DNA of 64,000 bases from Pantanalinema rosaneae (GTDB taxonomy: Bacteria > Cyanobacteriota > Cyanobacteriia > Leptolyngbyales > Leptolyngbyaceae), in assembly GCF_050753385.1 (NCBI RefSeq), contig NZ_JBLZFZ010000012.1, positions 84,828 through 148,827 of the forward strand, given 5' to 3'. How positions within the stretch are numbered: the first letter of the stretch is position 1; every line of letters begins with the position of its first letter. Made by a program: the position numbers and the translations under genes. This document shows positions 1 to 8,400 of the stretch, one piece after another. The notes under the pieces were generated by a model. That model had not been told where the DNA came from. It made no database searches and saw only the letters and a list, made by a program, of their open reading frames with translations.

Positions 1-1262
1 ACACCTGTGTTCATTGTGGTTTTTGTTTATCGACCTGTCCCAGCTATCGGGTGATTGGTAAGGAAACCGATTCACCCAGAGGGCGGATTTATTTGATGGA
101 TGGGGTGAATGAAGGTGAGATTCCGCTATCTGCGGCAACGGTGCAGCACTTTGATTCCTGTTTAGGCTGTCTCGCCTGTGTCACGACCTGTCCGTCGGGA
201 GTGCAGTATGACAAGTTGATCGAAGCGACCCGGCAGCAAGTCGAACGCAATCATGCCCGATCGCTGCCTGAGAAACTGTTGCGACGGTTGATTTTTTCTA
301 CCTTTCCGTATCCCGATCGCCTGCGCTTATTACTGCGTCCCTTAGGGCTATATCAACGATCAGGGTTACAAAAGTTGGTGCGATCGTTAGGGATTTTGCC
401 CCAACTCTCGCCGCAACTCGCGGCCATGGAATCGATGCTGCCACCGATTCCGCCCCAAGCCTTTCAAGACACTTTACCTGAAGTGATTCCAGCCGTTGGG
501 ACAAGGCGGTATCGCGTGGGATTACTCCTGGGCTGTGTGCAGCGTCTATTTAATCCGGAGGTCAACGAGGCTACGGTACGAGTTTTAACGGCAAATGGCT
601 GTGAGGTCGTGATTCCCAAGTCGCAGGGGTGTTGTGGAGCCTTAACGCATCATCAGGGGCAGGAGCCGCAATCGCAGGTATTAGCGCGACAGACGATCGC
701 TAGCTTTGCTGATCAAAACATCGATTTTGTATTGATCAATGCCTCGGGTTGCGGGCATACCCTGAAAGAATATGGCTCGATTTTGCACGACGACCCTAAC
801 TATCGTGAGTCGGCTCAAGCGTTTGCGGCTCAGGTGCGAGATGTGCAGGAATTTTTAGCAGATGTCGGTCTAACTAGCAAACTGTCTCCTCTCCAGGAAC
901 AACCTTTGAGCATTGTGTATCAGGATGCTTGCCACATGTTGCATGGGCAGAAAATTAGTGTGCAACCGCGTCAATTACTGAAACAAATTCCGGGTGTGCA
1001 ACTGCGGGAACCTGTAGATGCCGCGTTATGTTGTGGCAGTGCCGGAGTCTACAACATTCTGCAACCGGATGTGGCAGCAGAACTGGGACGGCAAAAAGTG
1101 CAAAACCTGACGAATACAGGGGCTAGTGTGATTGCCTCTGCCAATATTGGCTGTTTTGTGCAAATTACGAAACACTTGCAACTCCAAGGAAAATCTGTAC
1201 CCGTCCTCCATCCCATGCAATTGTTAGATTACTCTATGCGGGGAATTCGCCTCGATCGCTAG
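1..1262 (+). CDS. glcF: Glycolate dehydrogenase Fe-S subunit GlcF (5' end cut by window)
   Basis: The reading frame is open from base 3, so the start lies outside the window. GlcF carries electrons from glycolate oxidation (photorespiratory salvage) towards the membrane quinone pool. Two 4Fe-4S motifs are visible: CVHCGFCLSTCP at the very edge and CLGCLACVTTCP about 50 residues later. Two cysteine-rich CCG domains follow (GCCGALTHHQG with ASGCGHTL; DACHMLHGQ with LCCGSAGVY). Family length is about 420-450 residues, so only a short N-terminus is missing. The GTG at 51 sits inside the first Fe-S domain and is not the start. The other subunit, glcD, lies at the right edge of the window in the same orientation. 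Confidence 0.93.
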   Translation, partial: TCVHCGFCLSTCPSYRVIGKETDSPRGRIYLMDGVNEGEIPLSAATVQHFDSCLGCLACVTTCPSGVQYDKLIEATRQQVERNHARSLPEKLLRRLIFSTFPYPDRLRLLLRPLGLYQRSGLQKLVRSLGILPQLSPQLAAMESMLPPIPPQAFQDTLPEVIPAVGTRRYRVGLLLGCVQRLFNPEVNEATVRVLTANGCEVVIPKSQGCCGALTHHQGQEPQSQVLARQTIASFADQNIDFVLINASGCGHTLKEYGSILHDDPNYRESAQAFAAQVRDVQEFLADVGLTSKLSPLQEQPLSIVYQDACHMLHGQKISVQPRQLLKQIPGVQLREPVDAALCCGSAGVYNILQPDVAAELGRQKVQNLTNTGASVIASANIGCFVQITKHLQLQGKSVPVLHPMQLLDYSMRGIRLDR

Positions 1263-1593
1263 GCAGCCCTCGTGACCCGGAAACAGTTTAGATCTCAGGC
1301 TGGCTGTGGGATCGGCGTTACAGTCAGGTTTAAATTTTATATCTAAAGATTTATTTAAGCTTTCTGCGTAATTCTCTAATGACAATTATTATGCAGAAGA
1401 CTATTGTTCTGATTTCCTCATTTTTGGATCTTATACCGACTTAAACGGTGACTGCTGCCTATCAAATTTCTGTCAGGGCGAACCGCCGTTTGTCCCTACC
1501 CAAGCTATCGCAATGAACGTTTAATTTGGTATCAGAAACGGAGTGCATTTTTACTGAGTTATTAAGGTGTAAGAATTTTCTGGCAGTCAGAGT
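1263..1593. other. Intergenic region, AT-rich, one hairpin
   Basis: About 330 bases between glcF and the next gene with no convincing reading frame. The middle is AT-rich. The only structure I see is the hairpin near 1474-1498, annotated separately. No tRNA-like fold or known riboswitch motif was recognised. Confidence 0.5.
1474..1498. repeat. Imperfect palindrome AGGGCGAAC-CGCC-GTTTGTCCCT
   Basis: The arms GGGCGAAC and GTTTGTCC pair around a CGCC loop with two G-U wobbles. The sequence resembles the dispersed palindromes of the GGGCGAACGGCCGTTCGCCC type that are common in filamentous cyanobacterial intergenic DNA. I saw only one copy here, so membership in a repeat family is inferred from memory of that motif. 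Confidence 0.4.
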
Positions 1594-2139
1594 ATGACCA
1601 AAAATTATGATAGGAACTTCAAGGAGTTAATAGTTGATACAACAGCTAACCTTTCTGATCAATATCTCAGTCAACTGTTGATCGAAATCTTTGGGCGGTA
1701 TAATTATCACCTGGAAATTGCCAAGAAGAATCACAAGTTTTTTAGAAACTCAAACTATTTCTTTTCTTTCTTAATTCCTACCTATTCTGCTTTTTTAACC
1801 TACGTGGTTAGCAATGATTTTATTAATTCAAAAGCAATTTTAGGGTTGCTGGGATTGTTTCTCACACTGCTAACGATTGTTTCATCGATTTTGAAACCCT
1901 ATGAACGATGTATTTCTGCGGCAGATGCCTTGATTGTGTTAAGTGATTGGAAAACCGATCTGATTATTAATTTAGGTGCTATTGAGTCTGAACTAGATCA
2001 AGTTCAACGAAGTAAATCATTTTATGAGTTATTGCAGCGAAAAGACCAGGAAATTTCCAAAGTAGGAGAGGCAATGATGGAAAATTTGATCCTTAAAGGG
2101 ATTAGTGTGCAGGGCAGTGCCGATCGAGAGAAGAGTTGA
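1594..2139 (+). CDS. Two-TM protein, SLATT/DUF4231-like
   Basis: 181 residues, ATG start. An N-terminal amphipathic region (about 1-48) precedes two closely spaced membrane helices at about 52-70 (FFSFLIPTYSAFLTYVV) and 80-99 (ILGLLGLFLTLLTIVSSIL). A long soluble helical tail follows. This layout, with a Pro-Tyr-Glu-Arg step just after the second helix, recalls SLATT or DUF4231 proteins, which are often membrane effectors of nucleotide-signalling defence. I cannot see a SMODS, SLOG or other sensor partner nearby, so a defence role is not supported. The gene has lower GC than its neighbours. It might simply be an uncharacterised membrane protein. Confidence 0.6.
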   Translation: MTKNYDRNFKELIVDTTANLSDQYLSQLLIEIFGRYNYHLEIAKKNHKFFRNSNYFFSFLIPTYSAFLTYVVSNDFINSKAILGLLGLFLTLLTIVSSILKPYERCISAADALIVLSDWKTDLIINLGAIESELDQVQRSKSFYELLQRKDQEISKVGEAMMENLILKGISVQGSADREKS

Positions 2140-2251
2140 TCAAGGTAAAGTCCATGATTGACTAGTCAGGATAGTCGATTATCCCGATCGACTCCTGGCA
2201 GGCTAGATTTCTTTATCAACACTCTGTTTAGCTCCTTGAGAAAGGGTATTC

Positions 2252-3094
2252 ATGCTGAAAGAATCAAAGCGATCGCTGCGGATTGGGTACAAGTATGCTA
2301 AGAACCTACTCCGGGGTTATCCTTTGTTTTATGCTCGGCAACAGACTTCCCATCATTCCCATCTTTACCCTTATTTATGGGGTGAATCTATTACTGCAAT
2401 CCCAGAACGGGGCAGTCCAGAAATTCGGAACAATCGCATTGCTAACCTCCAACTCGCTACGAGCAAAATTCATCAATTGCAGCTTGACTCTGGACAAATC
2501 TTCAGCTTCTGTCATCGTGTGGGTGATCCAACGGTTCGGAATGGGTTTAAGGAAGGTCCTGTATTTGTGCGGGGGCAGGTACAAACTGGGGTAGGAGGAG
2601 GGTTGTGCTTAATTGCTACTAACTTGTTTCATTTATTTTTGACCTCCGGCTGTCAAATTTTGGAGCGGCATTGTCATAGTATTGATGCCTATGGCGTGAA
2701 TCGTTTTTACCAACTGGGGCAGGATGCTGCGATCGCCTATGGCTATAAAGATTTAATCGTTCGGAATCATAGCGCCGTACCACTACAATTACGCTTGGAA
2801 GTATTGCCTGAACAAGGGCACGTTATTTCAAGTTTATGGGGGCAATCTCCTTATCCCTGGCAGGTTAAAGTGAGCTCGACTGTTTTACAGGAATTACCTT
2901 CCCCGTTGGCAAAAGGGGTGCCCGGCTGGATCGTGGCAACCCAGCGATACAGACGCGATCGCTCTACTAATTTAGCCGGAAAAACCGAATTAAAACCGAT
3001 ACCTGAAAAGTTAGCGTGGCAGCTTGATTACCATACCATTAGTGTTTATAAACCTTGTGACGATAACAATGCGGAAATTATCGTTGAAGAATAA
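2252..3094 (+). CDS. VanW family protein
   Basis: 280 residues, ATG start with GAGAAAGGG upstream. The VanW core is clear: FSFCHRVGDPTVRNGFKEG followed by the diagnostic GGGLCLIATNLFHLF (consensus GGGxCQxxTxLY) and a later RNHSAVPLQL segment. VanW was named for its place in some vancomycin-resistance clusters, but its reaction is unknown. Most chromosomal members, including cyanobacterial ones, have nothing to do with glycopeptides and are thought to act at the cell envelope. No vanHAX genes are nearby. The third position of the CQ motif is Leu rather than Gln here. It may be co-transcribed with the small membrane protein 32 bases downstream. Confidence 0.88.
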   Translation: MLKESKRSLRIGYKYAKNLLRGYPLFYARQQTSHHSHLYPYLWGESITAIPERGSPEIRNNRIANLQLATSKIHQLQLDSGQIFSFCHRVGDPTVRNGFKEGPVFVRGQVQTGVGGGLCLIATNLFHLFLTSGCQILERHCHSIDAYGVNRFYQLGQDAAIAYGYKDLIVRNHSAVPLQLRLEVLPEQGHVISSLWGQSPYPWQVKVSSTVLQELPSPLAKGVPGWIVATQRYRRDRSTNLAGKTELKPIPEKLAWQLDYHTISVYKPCDDNNAEIIVEE

Positions 3095-3126
3095 GTTCAG
3101 ATGTTACACCTTTCGTCGCGATCGCT

Positions 3127-3378
3127 ATGCTAAAGCTGAGAAAGTTATACCCGATACTGCTTGGTGTGTTGTGTCTGTACCTATTCAGTTACGCCGTTGC
3201 TAGAGTGACTATTTTTCAAGCTGTAGAATACTATGCCGGGGCAGAAGGTAAGAGCAAGCCTCGACAAGATTACATTGCTAAGAAGGATCGTCCGGCGGGT
3301 GAAGGATGGGAATATCAGTTGTTTTTACCAGCGATTAAGGCTGAAGAAGGAATTATCAATTTCTTCCACAATCTTTGA
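3127..3378 (+). CDS. Small membrane-anchored protein, unknown
   Basis: 83 residues. One N-terminal hydrophobic helix (about 8-28, YPILLGVLCLYLFSYAVARV) is followed by a charged tail rich in Lys and Glu. It reads as a single-pass protein with a short periplasmic or luminal domain. It starts 32 bases after the VanW gene on the same strand, so the two may be one transcript. No family recognised. Confidence 0.6.
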   Translation: MLKLRKLYPILLGVLCLYLFSYAVARVTIFQAVEYYAGAEGKSKPRQDYIAKKDRPAGEGWEYQLFLPAIKAEEGIINFFHNL

Positions 3379-3727
3379 GTGATGCCTATGACTAAAGCCT
3401 ATAGGAGCAGCCTAATCTGACTCTAGCTCATAGGAGCATTTGATATTTTTGCCTCACCAAAAAAGTACCCTTATGGGTGATGACCCTGTGCTAATTCGTT
3501 GTCTAGATTAGGGCTGTTCCGCAGCAAGAGCGGTTTGCTCCCCTAGTTCTGAAAAAGGGTTAGGCAAGAGCAGAAAACGATACATCAGATCACAGGGTAC
3601 TACCAAAATCATCAACTTTAATACTTAGAGCAATCGATTGGTTAAGCGCTTTGCAATGACTGAGGGAATACTGCATCACTCAGAAATCTTGGCATGTTTA
3701 GATAACGATTTGAACCTGAAGACAATC
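3379..3727. other. Intergenic region before RNase T2
   Basis: About 350 bases if the RNase T2 gene starts at 3728. It contains a direct repeat ATAGGAGCA near 3400 and 3432, and two facing copies of a GACCCTGTG / CACAGGGT motif near 3482 and 3592 that could pair over about 110 bases. No convincing gene is present. Promoter elements for the RNase gene probably lie here, but I could not assign them. Confidence 0.4.
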
Positions 3728-4726
3728 ATGATGCTAATGCTGAAAAATTGTTTGTTGTTTGCCATCTCCCTATGTTTCTTTTTTACCCTATGGGCTAAAA
3801 CGGCTTATGCCTTAATTACCCTTGACGATCGCTTTGTCCCTCAAGAGGCTTGTGTTGCATTAAACTCCATTCGGCAGGGAACAAACCCCGGTAATATTCG
3901 CTTAGATCCGCAAAAGATCTACCCAGTAATTGGCAAAAATCGGGAGAATGCTTCCCATTACTTAGTCACCATTGAGGGGGCTAATCCGCCGAATCGCTGG
4001 GTATCAGTACAATGTGGACGGCTTTTAGGTGCGGCTCAGAGTGATCAACCTCAACTACCAGACAATCAGGATTATTTACTTGCCTTAAGTTGGCAACCCT
4101 CGTTTTGCGAAACCAAACCCAATAAGCCCGAATGCCGCAGCCAAACACCAGAGAGATTCGATGCGACCAATCTAGTTTTACATGGGTTATGGCCGCAGCC
4201 CCGTAAAAATGTTTATTGCAACGTCAGTCGTGAAATAGAGCGTTTAGATAAAGCCGATCGCTGGTCAGAATTACCACCAATTACCCTATCGGATGAAACC
4301 CTCACGGCACTCGCTGTAAAGATGCCCGGATTGGCTTCAAACCTCCATCTGCATGAATGGTATAAACATGGAACTTGCTATAGCGACTCACCGGAAGAGT
4401 ATTACCAAGAGTCGATCGCGCTGTTAGATCAAATCAACAACTCTTCTGTGCGGGATCTGTTCGCTAGCAATATTGGTAACTTCCTATCCTCAACGGCAAT
4501 TCGAGATCAGTTTGATACTGCCTTTAAGTCAGGTGCAGGTAGCAAGGTGCAAGTGCAGTGTAAAAAAGATATTGATGAAGACCAGCAGAATATGGTGGTC
4601 GAGCTTCAGATTAACCTCAAAGGTAATATTCAGCCTGATACCGCGATCGCAACGCTGCTAGCAGCCGGTCAAACAGTGCCATCGGGTTGTGCGCTGGGAG
4701 AAATCGATCCAGCAGGGTTTAATTGA
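3728..4726 (+). CDS. Secreted RNase T2 family ribonuclease
   Basis: 333 residues from ATG 3728. That start is chosen because it begins a clean signal peptide (hydrophobic core 8-22, cleavage after AKTAYA near 27). An upstream TTG at 3638 would put 30 charged residues before it. Both catalytic segments are present: CAS I LHGLWPQ (His152) and CAS II HLHEWYKHGTC (His209, Glu210, Lys213, His214). RNase T2 enzymes cut single-stranded RNA outside the cytoplasm through 2',3'-cyclic phosphates. Residues about 28-110 form an extra N-terminal region ahead of the nuclease fold, which typical minimal T2 enzymes lack. An EEP-fold phosphodiesterase gene follows by 88 bases. Confidence 0.93.
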   Translation: MMLMLKNCLLFAISLCFFFTLWAKTAYALITLDDRFVPQEACVALNSIRQGTNPGNIRLDPQKIYPVIGKNRENASHYLVTIEGANPPNRWVSVQCGRLLGAAQSDQPQLPDNQDYLLALSWQPSFCETKPNKPECRSQTPERFDATNLVLHGLWPQPRKNVYCNVSREIERLDKADRWSELPPITLSDETLTALAVKMPGLASNLHLHEWYKHGTCYSDSPEEYYQESIALLDQINNSSVRDLFASNIGNFLSSTAIRDQFDTAFKSGAGSKVQVQCKKDIDEDQQNMVVELQINLKGNIQPDTAIATLLAAGQTVPSGCALGEIDPAGFN

Positions 4727-4814
4727 TTACAGGGGTAGGCTTGTTGCCACCTACCTTGCTTTGCAACCGCCTAACCGTTCGCACTGTCATCATCTCAAGT
4801 TGGAGCTGTCCGGT

Positions 4815-5924
4815 ATGCGTATCGCTGCATTCAACGTTGAAAATTTGTTTTGCCGTGTCCGAGCGATGAATCTTGAAGATTGGGAAGCAGGCAAGCCAAT
4901 TTTGACTGAATATAGTCGTCTGAACAACTTGTTGCTAGAGCCTGAGTACACGGCGGCGATCAAGTCTGAGATGCTGTCATCCCTTGATCGCCTGGGTTTG
5001 CTCAAGAGTGATACGTCTCAATATGCCGTGTTGCGACAGAATCGGGGGGAATTTCTCAAACGTCCCCGCACTGGTGATCCAGAGATTGTGGCGACAGGTC
5101 GCGGCGATTGGATTGGGTGGGTAGATCTGAAGACTCAATCGGTGAATGAGATCGCCATGAAGATGACTGCTCGGGTGATTCAAGATGTGAATGCCGATAT
5201 TCTGGCAGTCGTGGAAGCTGAGGATCGGATTGCCTTAAATCACTTTAATCAGCAACTCCTGAAGCCGATCGCGGCGGATTACCAGGAAACCATGCTAATT
5301 GATGGTAATGACGAACGGGGGATTGATGTTGGCATCCTGACCAAATCTGGCTATTCAATTGAGTTAATGGTCAGCCATATCAATGACATGCAGGGAGCAT
5401 TTCCCATCTTTAGCCGCGACTGTCCGGAGTATACGATTCGGGTTGGTCAGACCAGGTTACTTGTGATGGTCAACCACTTTAAAAGTAAGGGATTTGGTTC
5501 GCAAACGTCGTCGAATGCTAAGCGCCGATCGCAGGCGCAACGAGTCCGGGAGATCTACGAGCAACGCCGCCGTGAGGGGATTGAGTTGATCGCGATCGCG
5601 GGCGATTTAAACGATATCCCCACCAGCAAACCGCTAGAGCCACTGTTAGCGAATGGCTCAGATCTGCGAGATATTAGTATGCACCCATTGTTCGTCAGCG
5701 ATGGACGACCCGGAACCTATGGCAATGGGACGGCATCGCAGAAAATTGACTATTTACTTCTGTCTCCCGCCCTGTTCGATCGCGTGACTGGGGGTGGTGT
5801 GTTTCGCAAGGGGGTATGGGGTGGCAAGAACGGTACTCTGTTCCCCCATTACGCAGAAATGACGAAACCCATTCATGCCGCATCCGACCATGCCGCAATT
5901 TGGGCAGACATTGAGCTACCGTAA
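4815..5924 (+). CDS. Endonuclease/exonuclease/phosphatase family protein
   Basis: 370 residues. The start at ATG 4815 places the fold's first strand (MRIAAFNVENLF, with the catalytic Asn) at the N-terminus; the frame extends upstream but overlaps the preceding gene. Other active-site pieces are VVEAED (metal-binding Glu), AGDLNDIPTSKPL (Asp/Asn) and the terminal SDHAAI (Asp-His pair). This DNase I-like fold hydrolyses phosphodiester bonds in nucleic acids or lipids, so the substrate is not fixed by sequence. No signal peptide is visible. Its position just behind a secreted RNase suggests a nucleic-acid role, which is inference. Confidence 0.88.
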   Translation: MRIAAFNVENLFCRVRAMNLEDWEAGKPILTEYSRLNNLLLEPEYTAAIKSEMLSSLDRLGLLKSDTSQYAVLRQNRGEFLKRPRTGDPEIVATGRGDWIGWVDLKTQSVNEIAMKMTARVIQDVNADILAVVEAEDRIALNHFNQQLLKPIAADYQETMLIDGNDERGIDVGILTKSGYSIELMVSHINDMQGAFPIFSRDCPEYTIRVGQTRLLVMVNHFKSKGFGSQTSSNAKRRSQAQRVREIYEQRRREGIELIAIAGDLNDIPTSKPLEPLLANGSDLRDISMHPLFVSDGRPGTYGNGTASQKIDYLLLSPALFDRVTGGGVFRKGVWGGKNGTLFPHYAEMTKPIHAASDHAAIWADIELP

Positions 5925-6143
5925 CCTCGACTGTACTGCATGTGCATGATGGGTGATAATCATCGGTACAGTCATCAGGTTTATTGAAGCTTTTGACCAA
6001 TTTCTCTCCGTTCTTTGGGGACAAGCTTGCTATTGCTGAAGCATAGGTTTTTTCTCTTTACTTGTACTGATCTACGAATAATTGATTGGGCGCGATCGTG
6101 ACACACAAAGCTCCAATGGCATCTACAATTTGCTGACTATAAG

Positions 6144-6659
6144 TTAGGGAGTGCCAAACCAACCGCCAGTATCTCCCCCTGCCCAACAGGAATAGTTACG
6201 ACAAACACTGGATAGTTTTTCCATACATAACTGTTTGAATTTGAATTCAGCACTGATATCGGCATCCTCAAATCCTTTAGGTTGGCAAATTCGTCCGGCA
6301 TAACTCCCGGGCACTCGGACTTGTCCCATCACATAAATACCTCCACCAACCGGATAAACACTGTTGCTTGCCCGACGAGAATAACAGGCGACATAGCATC
6401 CAGGAGTGCCAGTGAAGGAGTTGATAGTCGGCAGATTTCTTTCAGTTGCCCCCCGATAGGGCGCATTCGTAACCAATGCCCCATTTGTATAGACTTTATA
6501 GGGATTCGGTAACAAAATCCGGTCTTGGGGCGGGATCGGCGGAACGGGTTTTGGCGGCGTTTTCCGGGGGGGTGTTTGAGCCGTGATCCAGGTAGACCCG
6601 ATCGCGATCGTCAGCATGGCGATGGGGGTAATTTGCTGGTTCCAGATGAAATTGCTCAT
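6144..6659 (-). CDS. Secreted proline-rich, cysteine-containing protein, unknown
   Basis: 171 residues with GAGGTG upstream of the ATG at 6659. A signal-like hydrophobic segment (about 10-27) is followed by a proline-rich linker (PPRKTPPKPVPPIPPQ). The remaining domain has six cysteines spread over its second half (CYVAC, IC, LC, VC, SC), enough for three disulfides, so an exported location is likely. It ends in a Gly/Trp-rich tail (CWAGGDTGGWFG). No family recognised. It is divergent from the coiled-coil protein at 6765. Confidence 0.65.
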   Translation of the reverse strand: MSNFIWNQQITPIAMLTIAIGSTWITAQTPPRKTPPKPVPPIPPQDRILLPNPYKVYTNGALVTNAPYRGATERNLPTINSFTGTPGCYVACYSRRASNSVYPVGGGIYVMGQVRVPGSYAGRICQPKGFEDADISAEFKFKQLCMEKLSSVCRNYSCWAGGDTGGWFGTP

Positions 6660-6764
6660 AGGTCACCTCTTGGCATCCGAATCATTCACTACTCTACAGG
6701 AGTAGCGCCAACCAATCAGGGAGTATCATAGGGATAGATCAAGCCATGAGCGTTCTCTAGCGTT

Positions 6765-7076
6765 ATGCCAGCCAGTGATTCACCCGAAAGTTTGCAACAA
6801 CAGGTTTTAAGCGAACTGCAACAGATTAACCAGCGGCTCGATCGTCTGGAGACAGATTTCGGTAAGTTAGAAACTAATCTAGGCAAGTTAGAAACTAACC
6901 TGGAAAAAATTGATTATAAATTTGATACCTATCAAAAAGCGTCTGATCAGGTTGTCCGGTTGGCCACTACTATCATTATTGCCGGAGCTTCCGTCGTGAT
7001 TCTTTCCCCGGTATTACAAGCCGTTGCTCCGATCATTAATGCCTTTGTGTCTGGTGCTGCCAGTTCTAATAGTTAA
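6765..7076 (+). CDS. Small coiled-coil protein with C-terminal membrane helix
   Basis: 103 residues. Residues about 8-60 form a heptad coiled coil (LQQINQRLDRLETDFGKLE...). A hydrophobic helix spans about 66-92 (VVRLATTIIIAGASVVILSP), so the protein is probably tail-anchored. Two heptads, GKLETNL, are an almost exact 21-bp tandem duplication at DNA level (6861-6881 and 6882-6902). Similar short coiled-coil/TM proteins are common in cyanobacteria without assigned function. Confidence 0.7.
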   Translation: MPASDSPESLQQQVLSELQQINQRLDRLETDFGKLETNLGKLETNLEKIDYKFDTYQKASDQVVRLATTIIIAGASVVILSPVLQAVAPIINAFVSGAASSNS

Positions 7077-7177
7077 CCTCCCTGATTATCGGGGGCGGGG
7101 CATAGGGTTCAGCGTTCCGCCGATCGATGAAATCGCTAGAATAGGGAAGGTAACGCATGTAGGAGCAAGGAAGCCAG

Positions 7178-7870
7178 ATGTCGGGACACCTGTTACTGGT
7201 TGATGATGAGCCAGCTTTACGCGAAGCGGTACAAGCCTATCTGCAAGACAGTGGGTTTGAAGTGGATGTTGCCAGTAATGCCCGCGAAGGTCTGGAACTC
7301 GCCCAGCAAAAGTCGCCGGATCTGGTGATCACCGATATTATGATGCCCCAGATAGACGGCTACCAATTCTTGCAACAACTGCGGGACGATCCCCAATTCA
7401 AAACCCTACCGATCGTGTTTCTGACGGCGCGGGGCATGACCACCGATCGGATTCAGGGCTATAACGCGGGATGTGATGCGTATCTCTCCAAACCCTTCGA
7501 TCCAGAGGAATTGGTGGCGATCGTATCTAACCTGTTAGAAAAACAAAAATCACTTCAAGCCGCTGCCTCGGATGGGGAGCCCCACAAAATTGAAGAGGTG
7601 GTACGGCAAATCGAAGAAATTAAACGCATGTTGCAGCAACGGGGGGCACTGCCTCAAACCCCGAGTCCGCTTAAGTTTGACTTCACCCCCCGGGAACAAA
7701 GTGTCTTGGAACTGGTGGTGGATGGCTTGATGAATAAAGAAATTGCCCGACGACTGGATACCAGTGTCCGGAATGTCGAAAAGTATGTCAGCCGTTTATT
7801 TAGCAAAACCGGGACGAATAGCCGCACAGAACTTGTTCGGTTTGCCCTGGAACATGGGTTGACGAAATAG
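7178..7870 (+). CDS. NarL/LuxR-type response regulator, Ycf29-like
   Basis: 230 residues, ATG preceded by AGGAGCAAGGAAG. The N-terminal receiver has the acidic pair Asp9/Asp10, phospho-acceptor Asp53 (LVITDIMMPQIDGY) and conserved Lys105 (LSKPF). A linker with a short coiled coil (about 125-155) leads to a LuxR-type helix-turn-helix at about 168-228 (FTPREQSVLELVVDG, NKEIARRL, VEKYVSRLFSKTG). Domain order and sequence resemble Ycf29, a regulator kept in some red-algal plastids and most cyanobacteria. No sensor kinase gene is adjacent, so it is an orphan regulator by position. Its targets cannot be read from the sequence. Confidence 0.9.
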   Translation: MSGHLLLVDDEPALREAVQAYLQDSGFEVDVASNAREGLELAQQKSPDLVITDIMMPQIDGYQFLQQLRDDPQFKTLPIVFLTARGMTTDRIQGYNAGCDAYLSKPFDPEELVAIVSNLLEKQKSLQAAASDGEPHKIEEVVRQIEEIKRMLQQRGALPQTPSPLKFDFTPREQSVLELVVDGLMNKEIARRLDTSVRNVEKYVSRLFSKTGTNSRTELVRFALEHGLTK

Positions 7871-7872
7871 CC

Positions 7873-8400
7873 CTACCAGGTGACGTGATCCTTGAGTTTG
7901 GTCAGCAGCTTCGGACCGACTCCAGATACCCGATCGAGATCCGCGAGCGATCGAAATGGTTGACGCTGACGGGCTGCGATAATTCGTTTGGCTAAACTAG
8001 GCCCAACTCCAGGTAAGGCTTCCAGTTCTGCCTGAGTCGCCGTATTCAGGTTAACTCGTGGATTAGAGTGGGGCGATCGTTGGGCTGGAACGGTTGTCCG
8101 GTTAGCTGCCTGCTGGGGGCGGGTGGTTGCACGACGAACTTGAGGCGTGGGCGAGGGTGGGCGATCACTCGGTGAACCTGAAATCGCTGTTGCGGCTGTC
8201 GCCTGTAATTTGGCACACTGCCGTTGTTGCTCGGCTGCCTTGTGGCGAATTGCCGGTGGAACTCCCAGAATGGCGTTGGTATACAATCGCTCAAACTCTC
8301 GCTGGTAATGGGCGGCAACAACGGGATTATGGATTACTAACACTGTCTCATCATTGCCCGTGTTCGCGGCGGCTGTCCAATTATGGGAACCCGTAATCAC
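7873..8400 (-). CDS. C-terminal fragment of phospholipase D-like protein: second HKD plus ComEA-type HhH
   Basis: This frame continues the PLD protein encoded upstream (8397-9620) after a frameshift. Read back past its nominal GTG (8400), the frame gives the second HKD motif, LLHHKFGIVDRQIVITGSHNW, before a TAG at about 8470-8472 closes it. After the PLD domain comes a Pro/Thr/Ala/Gln-rich linker and then a helix-hairpin-helix module VNLNTATQAELEALPGVG...ISGVGPK-like (actual LDRVSGVGPKLLTKL), as in ComEA, which binds DNA without sequence specificity. As a separate product it would lack a start signal and half of an active site, so it is best read as part of one disrupted gene. Confidence 0.75.
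   Translation of the reverse strand: MITGSHNWTAAANTGNDETVLVIHNPVVAAHYQREFERLYTNAILGVPPAIRHKAAEQQRQCAKLQATAATAISGSPSDRPPSPTPQVRRATTRPQQAANRTTVPAQRSPHSNPRVNLNTATQAELEALPGVGPSLAKRIIAARQRQPFRSLADLDRVSGVGPKLLTKLKDHVTW

Noticed and set aside
1..1262. GTG at base 51 as the start of glcF
   Set aside because: The first 4Fe-4S motif is readable upstream of it in the same frame, so the gene is only cut by the window edge.
2252..3094. Vancomycin-resistance interpretation of VanW
   Set aside because: No vanHAX or vanRS genes are present, and VanW-type proteins are widespread in organisms without glycopeptide resistance.
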